A stretch of DNA of 64,000 nucleotides from Sialis fuliginosa (GCA_961205875.1 OY540810.1:37882001-37946000), one strand, 5' to 3'; positions 11,449 to 22,334 are shown, numbered from the stretch's first letter. Notes: generated by a model from the letters alone, not told the origin. Program-made: numbers and translations.

Positions 11449-12267
11449 GGGGTTACATCTACTCTATTAATTAATTTTTGGTAATTTTTTTATTGGCTCA
11501 AATGATGAATTAAAAATTTTATTCAAAAGCAATTATAAGCAAAAAATATTGGTTTTAATTTTTCGAGCTCTTTTTCCAAAGTGTCGAACAACCTAAATGG
11601 TGAAAATGGTGAAAAATTAGTGATAATGAGTATATATGGTAATGTAAAGGGCACCGTAATTTGGTCTCAAGCCAAAACAGAAGCGAAATAAGCAACCGAA
11701 AATCGCCAAACCGACATAGTCTCAAAAAAAGTCGACGTTTGCATGTAGTAAAATAGTTTTCAAATTTTAACTTTATTTTTATCGAAACCACGATTATAGA
11801 AACTGCGGAAAACGTATCTTGGTTATTTTCCATCTGATCGACTTGAAATTTTAACTGTAACTTCTTAGATAGATTTTACATCGAAGTATATGATTTTTAC
11901 GATTAGTTAACAATTACGGTTTTTATAAACAATTTAAGGTTTTTTTTTTGTCAAAAAAGCGATTTTTCGTTCAAAGTGATTCAAAATTGCAAAAATCAAT
12001 ATTTTTTAATAATCGTGTGTACATGTAAATAACGAGAATGTTTTTTTTTTATTCTGGATTTTGATCCATTGAAGTTCTGTTTTCCGCAGTGGAGCACTTA
12101 AAAAAAAGATGCCCTCAGTGTAGCAACGCTAAAATCACCATTTTGTTTTATATTTCATAAAAAAAGTTATGAGACATGTACAATAATCCTCCAAATTTCA
12201 TTTGATTGCTTTTTTTATTATTCTAAAAAAAGTCTCATTTTCCAAAGTCACGATTAGATGTAAGCCC
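11449..12267. mobile_element. TTAA-flanked element family X, complete copy
   Basis: The left end GGGGTTACATCTACTC and right end GATTAGATGTAAGCCC are inverted and bracketed by TTAA (11445-11448 and 12268-12271). The right 160 bp (CTCAGTGTAGCAACGCTAAA onward) recurs at 22866-23024. A 92-codon minus frame (11555-11833) has no recognisable domain. Non-autonomous; piggyBac-type by target site only. Confidence 0.82.
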
Positions 12268-12271
12268 TTAA

Positions 12272-12780
12272 GCAGAACCAAATAGTAATCAATCGATTAT
12301 AATTGAAATCGGTTATTTAAGATGGTAATACCAAACAGAAACGTAATTAAAAGCTCTGTGAAAATTATGTTAGTAACGAAACAGATAATATCCAAAAACA
12401 CAAGGTAAATATTATAGCATACAACATTTACTTAATACAAATATATTAAACGAATAATTAAAATCTCTAATCTAAATTAAAATGTGGAAACATTAATTAA
12501 ATTACCAAATAAAGTTGATATACATATTAAAAAAAACCGGCCAAGTACAACACAATATTGCTATGAACAAATAAAAACAGAATGTTGTGATATTAAATGT
12601 AATATTTTTTTATTATAATATGCATTTATAGATCGCCAAAAGGTGATTAAGAATTATTATTAGACTTGTAGAATTACTATAATTTGGTTAAATTAATCAA
12701 AAAATATATAAAATAATATAATATAATAGTAGTGACGTTAAATATAATAAATAATAACAAAAAGTTTGTCTAAACGTCAA
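12272..12780. other. No gene
   Basis: AT-rich with TAATATAATATAAT-type simple sequence at 12690-12730. CAGAACCAAATAGTAATC just after the TTAA element is unrecognised. Confidence 0.45.
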
Positions 12781-12942
12781 AAAAATTTTAAATAAAAAAT
12801 ATACGCAAGCTTTCGAATTTACAGATTCATCTTCAGGCTTTTAGAAAAGAAAATTGAGACAGATGTCGTAATCTTAATAAATTCATGTAGCTACAAGAAT
12901 TTATTTTATTTTCTTTTCTAAAAACCTGAAGATGAATCTTTT
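12781..12942. repeat. Inverted pair of GAAGATG hairpin motifs (Penelope-like?)
   Basis: The complement of 12806-12838 reads CCTGAAGATGAATCTGTAAA followed by TTCGAAAGCTT: GAAT and ATTC can pair between CTGAAGAT and GAAAGC. A second CCTGAAGATGAATC lies in direct orientation near 12929, so the pair forms a larger hairpin (arms about 30 bp, GATTCATCTTCAGG to CCTGAAGATGAATC). The same motif with a different stem is at 18875 and 57236. Such CTGANGA-stem-GAAA cores resemble hammerhead motifs reported in Penelope-like retroelements, but stem III is not convincing. Confidence 0.5.
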
Positions 12943-13177
12943 GCTGATTATTTTGCTGAATTACTGATTTTTTTACATTTCCTTACAAACGACCCCAGCA
13001 TCGTTACATCCAATACCATCGTGTTGTCATTTGTACCATTTTGAATTTGCTTAGAAAAAATATTTAAAAAAAAAATTAAGTGTCACAAAATTGTTTTATA
13101 GCACATTTGTTTCCTCAACAAATTATCAATCATATATTTTAAAATCAGTTTAAGTTTTTGGTGTTTTTTAAGGGGAC
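12943..13177. other. No gene
   Basis: Slightly GC-richer words (ACGACCCCAGCATCG) near 12990 without further support. Confidence 0.4.
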
Positions 13178-13358
13178 ATATGGGATACATTTTTTTTATT
13201 TAACTCCGGCGAGTGGGGTATCAAATGAAAGTTGACAATTCAAGGAATTTAAAATTATAAATTTTTTGTTGTTATTAAAATCTTTATTTAAAAAAACAAC
13301 AACTATAAAGTACGGGACACTAATATGCGAGGCTCAACTCGCATTTGACATTTTTTTG
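13178..13358 (+). repeat. Dispersed repeat Q, copy 1
   Basis: Shares TATGGGATACATTTTTT, CGGCGAGTG, TATCAAATGAAAGTTGACAA and ACGGGACACTAAT with 14746-15018. Both end with GCGAGGCTCAACTCGC, a small perfect stem (GCGAG/CTCGC), then ATTTGACATTTTTTT. This copy lacks about 90 bp present in copy 2. Confidence 0.85.
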
Positions 13359-13725
13359 GTAAATTGGAATAGACTTTATAGCTTTTTTTGTAAAAACTGT
13401 TACTTTTGATACCTTCCACCCCTACCTACCAGTTTGCTAGACTATCATAAATTAGAAATAAATTTTCTCGCGAACTTGTTTCAGCACTCCCTTACTACTA
13501 TATATAGCAAACATTTTAAGACCTGCCCGAAGTCTAATTGTAAGTGCGATTCATTTTCATCAAAACATTACTTACAATTAATAGGAATTCTCTTTATTAA
13601 TTGAACAATATAAGAATTACCACGTTTCTTCAATTCTGACTCCTATAAATAGTGTGCAACGCCTTAAGAATACTATAAACTCCAATTATAGAAAATTTAA
13701 ACCAGACAATCATTTGGATTAGATA
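13359..13725. other. No gene
   Basis: AT-rich, nothing recognised. Confidence 0.4.
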
Positions 13726-14165
13726 AACGCACCAGTTATGGCCGCTATAAGAGCAAGTTTTCATTTTTTTGAATTAATGGGCTTGTATTTTGTAATCCTC
13801 ATGAACTCATGTTACTAATAAAACAAGTAATTCTTTATTTAATCAATTTAATTACCAAAGTCCGCAAATATAGTTTGGTTTTTAAATTATAGCATTTTAT
13901 TTTGTTCATGTTTTGTAATGGCAAAGGTAAAACCAGTAATGAGCACGAAGTGATGGTAAATTTAACTAATAATTAGTTTGAATATCCACCATTTTGACAC
14001 CTATTGACCGATTGTCATCAAATCACGCTGTAAAACAGTTAAATGTATATAGATTAATATTCAGAAATGGTAGTAATCAAATATCAACACATATTTCTAA
14101 TTCAGTACTTTTAATTAAAAAATTACCATTACTGGAGTCCTTGCCAAGACTGGTGCCACTATCTT
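13726..14165 (-). mobile_element. MITE family 'TACTGGCACCAGT', copy 2
   Basis: Reverse-orientation copy of 4693-5223. The right end AGACTGGTGCCACTATCTTA matches the complement of the family end. Shared interior words include ACCAAAGTCCGCAAATATAG and GTAAAACCAGTAATGAGCAC. The left end (CGCACCAGTTATGGCCGC) is eroded. Confidence 0.78.
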
Positions 14166-14745
14166 ATAGATAGTATCAATTTTAAACTAATCACAAATCT
14201 TTTAATAGTATTAAACATTAAATTCCTCCCTCGGCAACTTGTTAGATAAGTTTACAGTTTTACTGTTTTCTGTTAAGTCACGAACGGGCTGTATTTCGCC
14301 ATTAAAATGATACAAATAGCGTGAGAAATGTAGTTGATAATGTAAATAAATACAGTTATACACAGTTACCCGATTAGAGACGACTGTAATTTAAAATAAA
14401 CGTTTTGCTTTTGGTTTCTCGGATTGCAATTTACGATTTCTTTTATAATTTTCCAGTCAAACGCAGATTAAAATGACTTTTTATTTTACTTTGTACTGAT
14501 CTATCCTTGGATAGCACTTATTAAATTGCATTTTCAAGTAGTTATAATGCTGTTTTAGCTATAAATAAATATGTGTAATTTGGATAAGTGGTGTAATTTT
14601 ATTTTTTCATTTTTATCATATACCTACCAGTATATTTAATGAAAATGTTAACTACCCATATATCTGATATTCTTAAAAAATTGGCAAAAAAGGAACACTA
14701 ATGAAATTAACACTGTCTCTTTCTAATGAAGAGTTTGACCTAAAT
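14166..14745. other. No gene
   Basis: No coding or repeat signal that I can support. Confidence 0.45.
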
Positions 14746-15018
14746 ATGGGATACATTTTTTATCTAACCCCGGCGAGTGTGTATCAAATGAAAGTTGACA
14801 ATTTAGGGAATTCAAATTTGTAAACTTTTTGTTGATATTATGATCTTTGTTTAAAAAAAAATTAAAAGAATCGTAAAAATATTTTGTCCCTTGCTAAAGC
14901 AATAGTGAGAAAAATCTGAAAAATTGGGAATATGTATAATGATGCTGAGATTAAAAAAACTATATGGTAGGTACGGGACACTAATAGGCGAGGCTCAACT
15001 CGCATTTGACATTTTTTT
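14746..15018 (+). repeat. Dispersed repeat Q, copy 2
   Basis: Longer copy of Q, direct orientation, about 1.57 kb after copy 1. It keeps an extra segment (TTTTGTCCCTTGCTAAAGC) in the middle. It ends with the same GCGAG...CTCGC stem and poly-T. Confidence 0.85.
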
Positions 15019-15650
15019 AAGATGTTTTCCAAACTAAATTATTAATTTGTAATATATTTAGATATTTTAAATACAATAAAATCTTGTTATCCAACCTCTA
15101 TATGACTTTTTGTTATAAAAGCCTATCTTTTTTGATATACGGCCAAAAATCAAGAAATAACTTTCCAGGAACGTATCTCAGACGTATAACGAAGTATTAG
15201 TGTAACAATAGTGAATACAAACATAACATCAATTTTATATTTTTGTTTGTTTTGAAAATTAATTTAAATAACTAAAATAAATATAATTTATAATATTTGA
15301 ACATGTCATTAGTTAAAATTGTTTTATACAAATAAAATAACAAAGAAATGAAATTCAAATGTGTAATAAAATAAAAATAGCTACATATTTTAAGAATTTT
15401 CCGACACGTAATTACGTTTGTAGAAATAGTAATTTGATTTCCGCAAATAAAAAGGCGAGATATACTAATTGATTTCAAACATGAAACAATAAAACATTTT
15501 CCATTTTATGAGAACAGTGATTATTCAGACCACTGGCTGTACATGATGTATTAATACAAATTAAAGGGTAGGGGGACATCATTTCCGGGAAAAAAACTTT
15601 GAAATTATGATTGCATTTTTTAAATGTTTTTATCATTATATTACTTTAAA
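15019..15650. other. No gene
   Basis: AT-rich. A 68-codon minus frame at 15272-15478 is unsupported. Confidence 0.45.
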
Positions 15651-16110
15651 ATATATCTGCCATGGGAGCCACGGGACTTTCTTATACGCAATCCTGACAG
15701 TGAATAATATACGTGATTCTTATTTTATCAATTTTTGACAGATAGAATAAAATGAATTATTCTCTAAATTATGTATCAAATGAATTTTTTTTTGAACGTA
15801 ATAACTTAACCTAAAACGGATGTTTACTCTTGCCAATTTTCGAATTATGTTTTAAATAAAAAATGCCAAGTATGTTATTATCTACAATTTATTCCCCATA
15901 CATTTTTTTCCATGATTTAGTCATAAGTATAAGAAAGTCGCATGGTATTTTTGGCAAACACGCACACTGTTCAATCTATGTAATACGTATAAGAAAGTTC
16001 AATGTAACTCATGGCAGATATTTCTTCTCTGTTATGAACCATTTGAATTATAATTAATTACTTTTTTTTTCGAAAAAATGAATAGAACATACATTATAGA
16101 TATACAATAT
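15651..16110 (+). repeat. Dispersed family F1, 5' half
   Basis: Colinear with the first half of F1 at 1900 and 61138: TATCTGCCATGGGAGCCACG, GTATAAGAAAGTC doublet, AACTCATGGCAGATATTTC, AAAAAATGAATAGAACATA. It stops before the (GACA)n part. The 64-codon frame at 15863-16057 lies in it and is not a gene. Confidence 0.85.
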
Positions 16111-16745
16111 ACAATTCCTGAAGGTCCTAGGCAGTTGCCTAAAAAGCCTACTAAGTGGAGTCATATAACCGAATTTTTTTTTTGAATAAAACAATCTCTC
16201 ACTACAGCGATTTTATGATTTTAAAATGTTCTAGGGATCAAGAGAAGTTCATAACTGAGTTTGTGGATTAATCCGTTTTCCGCGCGGTACTTTTTTCACG
16301 ACTTTTCCGAAAAATCGTCAATTTTTCCTGTTTGCGGTTCGATTTTTTGCGAATATCTCGGCTTCTACTTGATCAATATCGACCAAAAAAAATAGGGACA
16401 CTCGTAAGGAACCCCTCTATCGATCTGTGGGAGGCGGAATACTATAACTTAATTTATAACCTCAAAAAAAATTACAAACTGCGCATATAACAGATTTTTT
16501 ATTTTTTCTCAATTACTTTGCAACAAGTATGAATATTTTGATGAAAATAAGGAAAAATGTACCTCTTATGATCCTTAACCAAGTTTGATTTCAAAATATT
16601 CAAAATTGCCGCCAAAATTTATATTTTCAAAAAAAAATTGATTGACGCGCTTTGGGCAAATCATCGTAGAGCAATTTTGTTGTACGCCACTGAAATTCAT
16701 TCACAATAAAATCGATTAGTAATATCATTATTATTTATAGTAATA
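16111..16745. other. Unassigned repeat-like tract
   Basis: Words such as TTTTTTGCGAATATCTCGG and ATTGCCGCCAAAATTT are of the kind that fill long non-autonomous elements, and TTGTACGCCACTGAA near 16681 resembles a hAT right end (CAGTGGCGTAC reversed). No partner end was found. No gene. Confidence 0.4.
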
Positions 16746-16789
16746 TAATGGATATCTCCAATCTTAAAGGAGTGTTGATCGAAGCAAAC

Positions 16790-16945
16790 CTTCAGAAAGG
16801 GCAGAAGAGTGGGTGTGCGGGTGTGTATAACGCGCCTCCACTACAATCACACCGTCCGCGGGTCAAAGGTTGCATACGTCTCGCTCCGGGACTTTGTACT
16901 ATTTATAGATACACCGGAGTTTATGATCCACATGTGTATGTGTAT
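16790..16945. other. GC-rich patch of unknown origin
   Basis: A CpG-bearing stretch (AACGCGCCTCC, CCGTCCGCGGGTC, CGTCTCGCTCCGGGAC) just left of a hAT terminus. A 111-codon plus frame (16748-17083) covers it but runs through the hAT end at 16946 and the inner element end at 16997, and shows no recognisable motif, so I do not call it a gene. Confidence 0.4.
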
Positions 16946-17776
16946 CAGTGGCGCGGCGTGATATTTTTAATAAGGGAAGCATATTTTGTAAAATATGGCC
17001 TTCCGCACACGGAGCAACCGTTTTGCAACGAGAATCGCAAACCAGTTGTCCTCGGTCCGCACATGAGCGCGACTGAATCTTGATCAGTCGACAGTTTTAT
17101 GGGAATTGCCGTGAAGAAAAAACGTGATTTAAAAAAAAAAATTTAAGTTTTTAAACTTTTGGCAACATGTCAAGCATTCTTGAATACCTAGGAAGGTTAT
17201 AATTTATAGAACTTCATGTTTTCCCACCTCCTCGACGAGTTTAATGTTTATTAACTGATCATTCATTCTGAACGAACTAAGTAGGTACCTAATTATTAAT
17301 AGGAATAATAATAATTAGCTAATAATTTTAATTATAAATAAATAATAATATTATTATCATTATAAAGCTAAAATATCATGCAACAACGTAACTGCAACAG
17401 ATATTCGACATGCAAGCACAGTTGCATGAAACCAGTTGGAAACTGATTGCAAATCAGTTTTGTTTCGGTCGCACCGAGTGCGGAGGGCAATTACGTTACA
17501 CGTGCAAAATCACCAAACGGTTGCTTACGCAACTGGTTTGCGATTCTCGTGGCAAAACGGTTGCTCCGTAAGGGCCTTATAGTTTTATAATTGAACGTGT
17601 AAATAAATATTAAATGCTATTTTTGATTTTTGGATAATGTTTCATTTGCGCATAAAGATGTATATTCTAATAATATTTTTAAATTATTTATTAATTGAAA
17701 AAACAGTTTTGTATTAATTTGCCCATAAAGTAAGGGAAGAATTGCTTCCCCTGGTTCCATGGACGCTTCGCCACTG
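16946..17776. mobile_element. hAT-type element, outer
   Basis: Termini CAGTGGCGCGGCGT (left) and the complement CAGTGGCGAAGCGT (right), each followed inward by GGGAAGCA. Flanking 8-mers ATGTGTAT (16938-16945) and GTGTGTGT (17777-17784) match 6/8 within a GT microsatellite, so the TSD is only plausible. The element is interrupted by the GGCC element at 16997-17576. Confidence 0.72.
16997..17576. mobile_element. GGCC-ended inverted-repeat element nested in hAT
   Basis: Left end GGCCTTCCGCACACGGAGC and right end (complement) GGCCCTTACGGAGC, then ACCGTTTTGCMACGAGAATC and GCAAACCAGTTG in both arms: about 50 bp of inverted repeat. The interior repeats GCAAC/GTTGC words. It sits wholly inside the outer hAT, so it is younger. 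Superfamily uncertain (PIF/Harbinger-like GGCC ends); no clean TSD seen. Confidence 0.7.
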
Positions 17777-17796
17777 GTGTGTGTGTGTGTGTGTGT
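17777..17796 (+). repeat. (GT)n microsatellite
   Basis: About nine GT units directly abut the hAT right end. They may have expanded from the insertion site, which is also GT-rich on the left flank. Confidence 0.8.
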
Positions 17797-18129
17797 ACGT
17801 GCACGTTTTGTTGGATAGATAGTAAACGTAGAGATGAGGTTTGTAGCTGGTTTAACTGTGCCAGACGGATGCTGATACAGGTTTATTCAGTAACTATATG
17901 ATTTAATCTAATGCAGGGGTATTTGAAAGTAAAGGGTGCTGGTATATTTTAAGAGAAAGTTTTATACTGGTTTGTGTGTAATTATTTACATGTTTATTTT
18001 TACGTTATAAATTTATCTTCTCTACTGTGATGAATGACTTCTTATTATATTAAGGTAATTATAATGTGAAAATCTATGAGTTTGAAATTAAATATAAATC
18101 TGAAAATTGCAACCCTTGTATGTACAATG
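17797..18129. other. No gene
   Basis: AT-rich single-copy-looking DNA, nothing recognised. Confidence 0.4.
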
Positions 18130-18137
18130 TACTATTG

Positions 18138-18341
18138 CAGCGGTTCTTAAACTTATATGGTCTAGGGACCCCCTTTTGAACATTTTTTTTCAGAGACCCC
18201 CTCCCCCGGATAGAAAAACAAGGAAGCTCGTTAGATGATAATTAATCACTGGTAAATAGAAATGTAAAAGTACTTTAATTTATTCCAAATATGTTTCACG
18301 GACCCCCGGCGGTTCGCGGATCCTAGTTTTTAGAACCACTG
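18138..18341. mobile_element. hAT MITE with exact 8-bp TSD
   Basis: The 204-bp element starts CAGCGGTTCTTAAACT and ends TTTTTAGAACCACTG. The exact duplication TACTATTG flanks it at 18130-18137 and 18342-18349. GGGACCCCC and GGACCCCCGG near the ends form further inverted arms. It is a reverse-oriented relative of the element at 20867. Confidence 0.95.
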
Positions 18342-18349
18342 TACTATTG

Positions 18350-18840
18350 TGTCTACATAGTTTAATTTATTAATTGAATTTATAATAAAGAATAGAACAC
18401 AGTTAAATTACGGCAAATATAAATAAACTAGGGGCTCTGCCCCTGGGTGCTTCGTACCCCAACCCTGATATTTATAACATAATTCTTCAGCTTAGACCCT
18501 CTTATGAAATGTACAATATATGTATTGTACTATCTCTTTTCCACGCGTGGCGAATTTTTCTGTCATACGCTGGCTTATAATAAGTCAAAGTTTTACGTAA
18601 AAATTTGCAGATTTTTTCGAAAAAAAAAACAACACATAGATCCTCGGGGAAAAATCATATCTCAGAGACCTTTCATAGCTAAGAAATGAAATCTACACAG
18701 TTAACTGGAAGATAGATGAAGCTACATAAAACAAACAAAAAATTAAGAATATCGGTTCGGTAAGAACAAATTGTATAAAAATAACGTTATTAGACAGATA
18801 TGTATATAAATAAATAAATAAAAACAACTTGATTGTTTAA
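18350..18840. other. No gene
   Basis: Includes a TE-like phrase GGGGCTCTGCCCCTGGGTGC near 18431 and (AAAT)n around 18807-18823. The frame at 18504-18689 is unsupported. Confidence 0.45.
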
Positions 18841-18910
18841 ACGTCAGAAATTATATATTGAGAAAATTTATAAACGCAAGCTTTCGATTCACAGAATCAT
18901 CGTCAAGCTA
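18841..18910 (-). repeat. GAAGATG-type hairpin motif, copy 2
   Basis: The complement of 18875-18910 reads CTTGACGATGATTCTGTGAA then TCGAAAGCTTGCG: GATTC and GAATC pair perfectly around TGT. The flank (complement of TTGTTTAAACGTCAGAAA) is shared with 12770. The stem differs from the 12.8-kb copy yet still pairs. Confidence 0.6.
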
Positions 18911-19525
18911 TTAATTATATTTAACGTTACTACTAGTGTATTATAAATAAATAAATATACTGAACGTTTATATTATAGTGTAGATATCTACACAAGATTT
19001 ATAATAATATCATTTTATTACTCTAATGTTAGACATAGTATTTATGGAATCTGAACAATACAAACAATACATAGTTATATAAGCATAAGACTTCTTAATA
19101 TAAATTAGATCGGTGTGATTGTGTAGAATTTAGCTAGACCACCTTGGAGTTAAAAAAAGAACATTTCAAATCGAACAATAAGTATAAGACAAAGGATTTT
19201 ATTTAACAAAAATTGATGAATTATAAAAAAACATTTTTTTCCTGTTATTTGAATGGTTAAGAGAGCAAAACGACAAATATTTTGTTGATTTTACAATCTT
19301 GAGAAATCACCTTGGTGTTTAAATATAAAACGGACTAATTAAATCTAACGATGAGATATTAATAATATTTCAGTGCACTTTTAATGAATGTAATTGAACA
19401 GTTTAAAAGCCAAAACGATTTTCTTAAATTACTTCAAGGTCACAAGAGTCTTTGCTTTTTTATGAGACTCAAAAAATCAAAAATATTGTAATTATAGACA
19501 GACTTTACATATTAATATTAATTAT
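18911..19525. other. No gene
   Basis: AT-rich with (AAAT)n near 18947. No gene or repeat copy supported. Confidence 0.45.
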
Positions 19526-20160
19526 CAGGACCGTAACTAGAGGCCTCGGGGCAGCAAGTGATCGAGGGGCTCCTTATAAAAATTTTGTTAAACAATTTTT
19601 ATATATGTCATTTAAAAAAAAAAGTTTTTCAATAAAAATGTGAAGGCTTTCAAATTTTAATTATTTATATGTTTTTTAAACAATTAAAACTACACAATTT
19701 TTTGAAAAAAAAAAACACCTTGTCAATTTCATAAAAAAAAAATCTTTGTGTTAAATTTCAAATTTTTACGTCAAATAGTTTCAGAGAAATTTGCCTGTGA
19801 CAAAGTAGGTCCATAAGTGTTTCGTTTTCGGAACACTAAAAATGCATTTTTTTCGTTATAAATTTCCCTATAAAACTAAATATTTAATATAATTTATTAC
19901 AAAACCTAAAGAAAATAAAAACCAAAACCATTAGTATTTTTTATAATGGTAGAGGCACATTTTTTGTGTTCTTTGCGATAACGTTAAAGATAGTTCTATA
20001 AATGTTTTTAAAATCTAATTTTTTGGGTTTTTGTTTTTGAAAAAAAAAATGAGTATGACTCAAAAAAAATTTTATTTTGATTTCGTAAAAAAATACCTTC
20101 CTTGTTGCTTCCCTATGCTCAGAGTTCCCGGGGCACTGCCCCGGTGGTAGTTAATGATCG
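19526..20160. mobile_element. hAT-like element with degraded right end
   Basis: Left end CAGGACCGTAACTAGAGG followed by CTCGGGGCAGC; right region GGCACTGCCCCGGTGGTAGT is its inverted counterpart (CGGGGCAG plus a TAACTA core). The GTAACTAG plus GGGGC phrase is typical of a common hAT group. The right terminal bases and the target duplication are lost. The interior is AT-rich and non-coding. Confidence 0.6.
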
Positions 20161-20592
20161 TAAAAAAATTGAAATAATTCGAATTTATTATAAAAACAAT
20201 CTGACTTAAATCAATGTAACCTTGACATAAACTTAACAATAATATAAAGCATTCCGTTTCACAGATTTAGATGAATCATAAAAAAATACGAGCAAACTTA
20301 ATTGAGCTCCCATGAATATTTGAGTTAGCGCCAAGCAGGAGGCAGTCACACACCTGTCTCATTAGAGACACGGGTGTCATTTTTACAATTTCAACGCTTG
20401 TATTTTTCAACTGTCTTTATTATCAGCGATCCAAAGTTTTTCTGCGCAATCAGACATGTCTGTTGTTATTAATTATACATTACATATTGGTAGATTCATA
20501 TTTATTTTAATCATGTTATATTAATATCTTTTGACGTTTAAAATACTATGTCAAATAAAAGTCATAAATATTTTAAATCTAACGTAAATGAA
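20161..20592. other. No gene
   Basis: Nothing recognised. A short inverted run ACACACCTGTCTC/GAGACACGGGTGT sits at 20348-20375. Confidence 0.45.
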
Positions 20593-21007
20593 ATAAAATG
20601 GCCAAGTTCGTGTTGGGTACGCACATGATAGGGTTCTGTAGCCATTCTCACGAACGTTCTTTATTTGATAATACGTAAGAATTTTTTTATAAAAGTACAG
20701 AAAAAAAAAAAAAATACAAAGTCTATGAGGGGGGGGGGGGTCCAAAAAAAAGTACTAATTAAAAGCTACATTCTGAATTTTTTTTCAGATTTTTGCATCG
20801 ATAGTTTGAAAATTAAAGGTGAGACACACGCCGATGCAAATATCTCGTTATCGAAAGGTCCTAGAACAGCGGTTCTTAAACTAGAGTCCGCGGACCCCCG
20901 GGGATCCGTGAAACATGTTTGGCATAAATTAAAATACTTTTTTACATTTCTATTTACTAATAATTAATTACTATCTAACGAACTTCTTTGTTTTTCTGTC
21001 AGGGAGG

Positions 21008-21350
21008 CAAGGGTTATTTTAGTGTGTAGTTGTAGCTTATTTCTGCAGTTGTAAAAGCTAATTTATGTAGTGCAAAAAATTGAAAAAATGTATAATAAAT
21101 AAATAAAATAATAAAGTATGTGGAAAAAGGTCATTGCAGTAATAAAGCAAAAGATATAAGAAATGTAGAGCAAAAAAAGTCATTGCAGTTGTAAAAGCAA
21201 AAAATGTAAGAAATGTAGAGCAAAAATAGTCATTGCCAAAAAATGTTAGAAATGTAATGCAAAAAACAAAGATCATTGCAGTTGGAAAGTAAAAATTGTA
21301 AGTATGGAGCAAAAAAATAAGGTTGTCAAATTTTCTTAAAATAACCCCTG
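21008..21350. mobile_element. Inner hAT element inserted in hAT, exact 8-bp TSD
   Basis: Starts CAAGGGTTATTTTA and ends TAAAATAACCCCTG (14-bp inverted, one mismatch), flanked by an exact CAGGGAGG duplication at 21000-21007 and 21351-21358. Its interior is a minisatellite. CARGGGTT ends plus 8-bp target duplication indicate hAT. This is the youngest of three nested layers. Confidence 0.93.
21040..21320 (+). repeat. Minisatellite inside inner hAT
   Basis: Imperfect tandem units of about 45-60 bp built from GTCATTGCAGTTGTAAAAGC, AAAAAATGTAAGAAATG and TAGAGCAAAAA. Units vary in length and lose segments. The low-complexity minus frame at 21058-21312 reflects these repeats and is not a gene. Confidence 0.85.
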
Positions 21351-21610
21351 CAGGGAGGGGGTCCCTGAAAAATAATTGTTCAATAGGAGGTCCCTAGACT
21401 ACATAAGTTTAAGAACCGCTGTCCTAGAACATTTTGGAGATCTATCTAAAGACACCACACTCAATGAGGTAAGTGTAAAAAATTTTTTTTGAGTAGGTAC
21501 ACTTCAGTTTATGGAAGAGAGGTTCAAAAAAAATTAAATCAAAACATACTGACAGACGGATATACAGAAATACCGAAACTATAAGGGTGCCTAGCTTTCT
21601 ACGGAACCTT

Positions 21611-22249
21611 AATACAAAATGAAATTGATAACAAAGAATATTAAATTTTATTACGGATAACAGGCAAATCCATGTAATTTACGTTATCATGTTTATTGTT
21701 TATGTTACAGAAAACTTTTAAATAGGTAGGTATAAATTATTCTTGTAAAGAAACTTCATTAAAATGTATATTTCGTCTTTGGCTTTAGCCATGAATAACA
21801 ACATTTCTTCTAAATAATTAAGAATTTGTAGGAAACATCATACTATAAATTGTTTTCCAACTGTATTAATTTCGCTCACAATCCACAAGGTAAGTTATTT
21901 TCATTTATTCATTAATTATTTGTAAGAACTTATTTTGACCACCATGAAGGCGAAAATTCAAAAGCTTATTCTTAAGGTAGTTCTCGTGCAAACGTCATTT
22001 CGATAGAATTTAAAAAAAAATTCAGGGCATAAAAAGAATAATGATATCTATGCAAACATGAATTCGGGAAGGATCATTTTTACTATTCTTAAGTTCGCAA
22101 TACGTTCTGTGATTTTGACAGCTTTTTATGATTTTGCAATGTCGAATTTGTACTTATTTGATTGTATGTGTTGTTAAAATATCAAAAACAAGAATAAAAG
22201 GATTTTTTTTTAATTGATATTCTATTATACATTTATAACATTTGAATAC
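21611..22249. other. No gene
   Basis: AT-rich. AAGGTAGTTCTCGTGC at 21974 resembles the MULE-type end at 22315 but lacks a matching target duplication. Confidence 0.45.
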
Positions 22250-22315
22250 ATTCCCCAAGTGACGTCAATTCCCGCGCGGTCGCTGATTGGTCAAGAAGCT
22301 AATGAGACTACCTTG
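22250..22315 (-). mobile_element. Right end of a second MULE-like element
   Basis: Its complement begins CAAGGTAGTCTCATTAGC, then TTGACCAATCAGCG and TGACGTCA, in the same order as in the complete element at 22335 (CAAGGTTAGTA..., TTGACCAATCAGCG, TGACGTCA). The left end is not found, so this copy is truncated or diverged. It sits 19 bp from the complete element. Confidence 0.6.
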
Positions 22316-22334
22316 TCTTTATATACCTTGCACT

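Larger units (their letters stand above)
20867..21421. mobile_element. hAT element inserted in F2, exact 8-bp TSD
   Basis: Starts CAGCGGTTCTTAAACTAG and ends AGTTTAAGAACCGCTG, with the exact duplication TCCTAGAA at 20859-20866 and 21422-21429. Removing it rejoins F2 (AAAGG-TCCTAGAA-CATTTTGGAG). It is a larger, opposite-orientation relative of the 18138 element and is itself interrupted at 21008-21350. Confidence 0.95.
20593..21610 (+). repeat. Dispersed family F2, copy with nested insertions
   Basis: Starts ATGGCCAAGTTCGTGTTGGG and ends CTTTCTACGGAACCTT. The family body (AGTACTAATTAAAAGCTACA, TATCTAAAGACACC, ACAGACGGATATACAG) is split by a hAT at 20867-21421. A G-run of about 12 lies at 20730-20741. 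The start and end phrases are those I associate with very abundant lepidopteran intergenic repeats. No coding capacity. Confidence 0.85.

Noticed and set aside
16748..17083. 111-codon open frame as a gene
   Set aside because: It crosses a hAT terminus (16946) and the end of an inner element (16997), has no recognisable motif, and the GC-rich patch alone explains the open frame.
21958..21990. Left end of the second MULE-like element (AAGGTAGTTCTC)
   Set aside because: The 9-bp flank does not match TCTTTATAT on the right, and similarity stops after about 12 bases.
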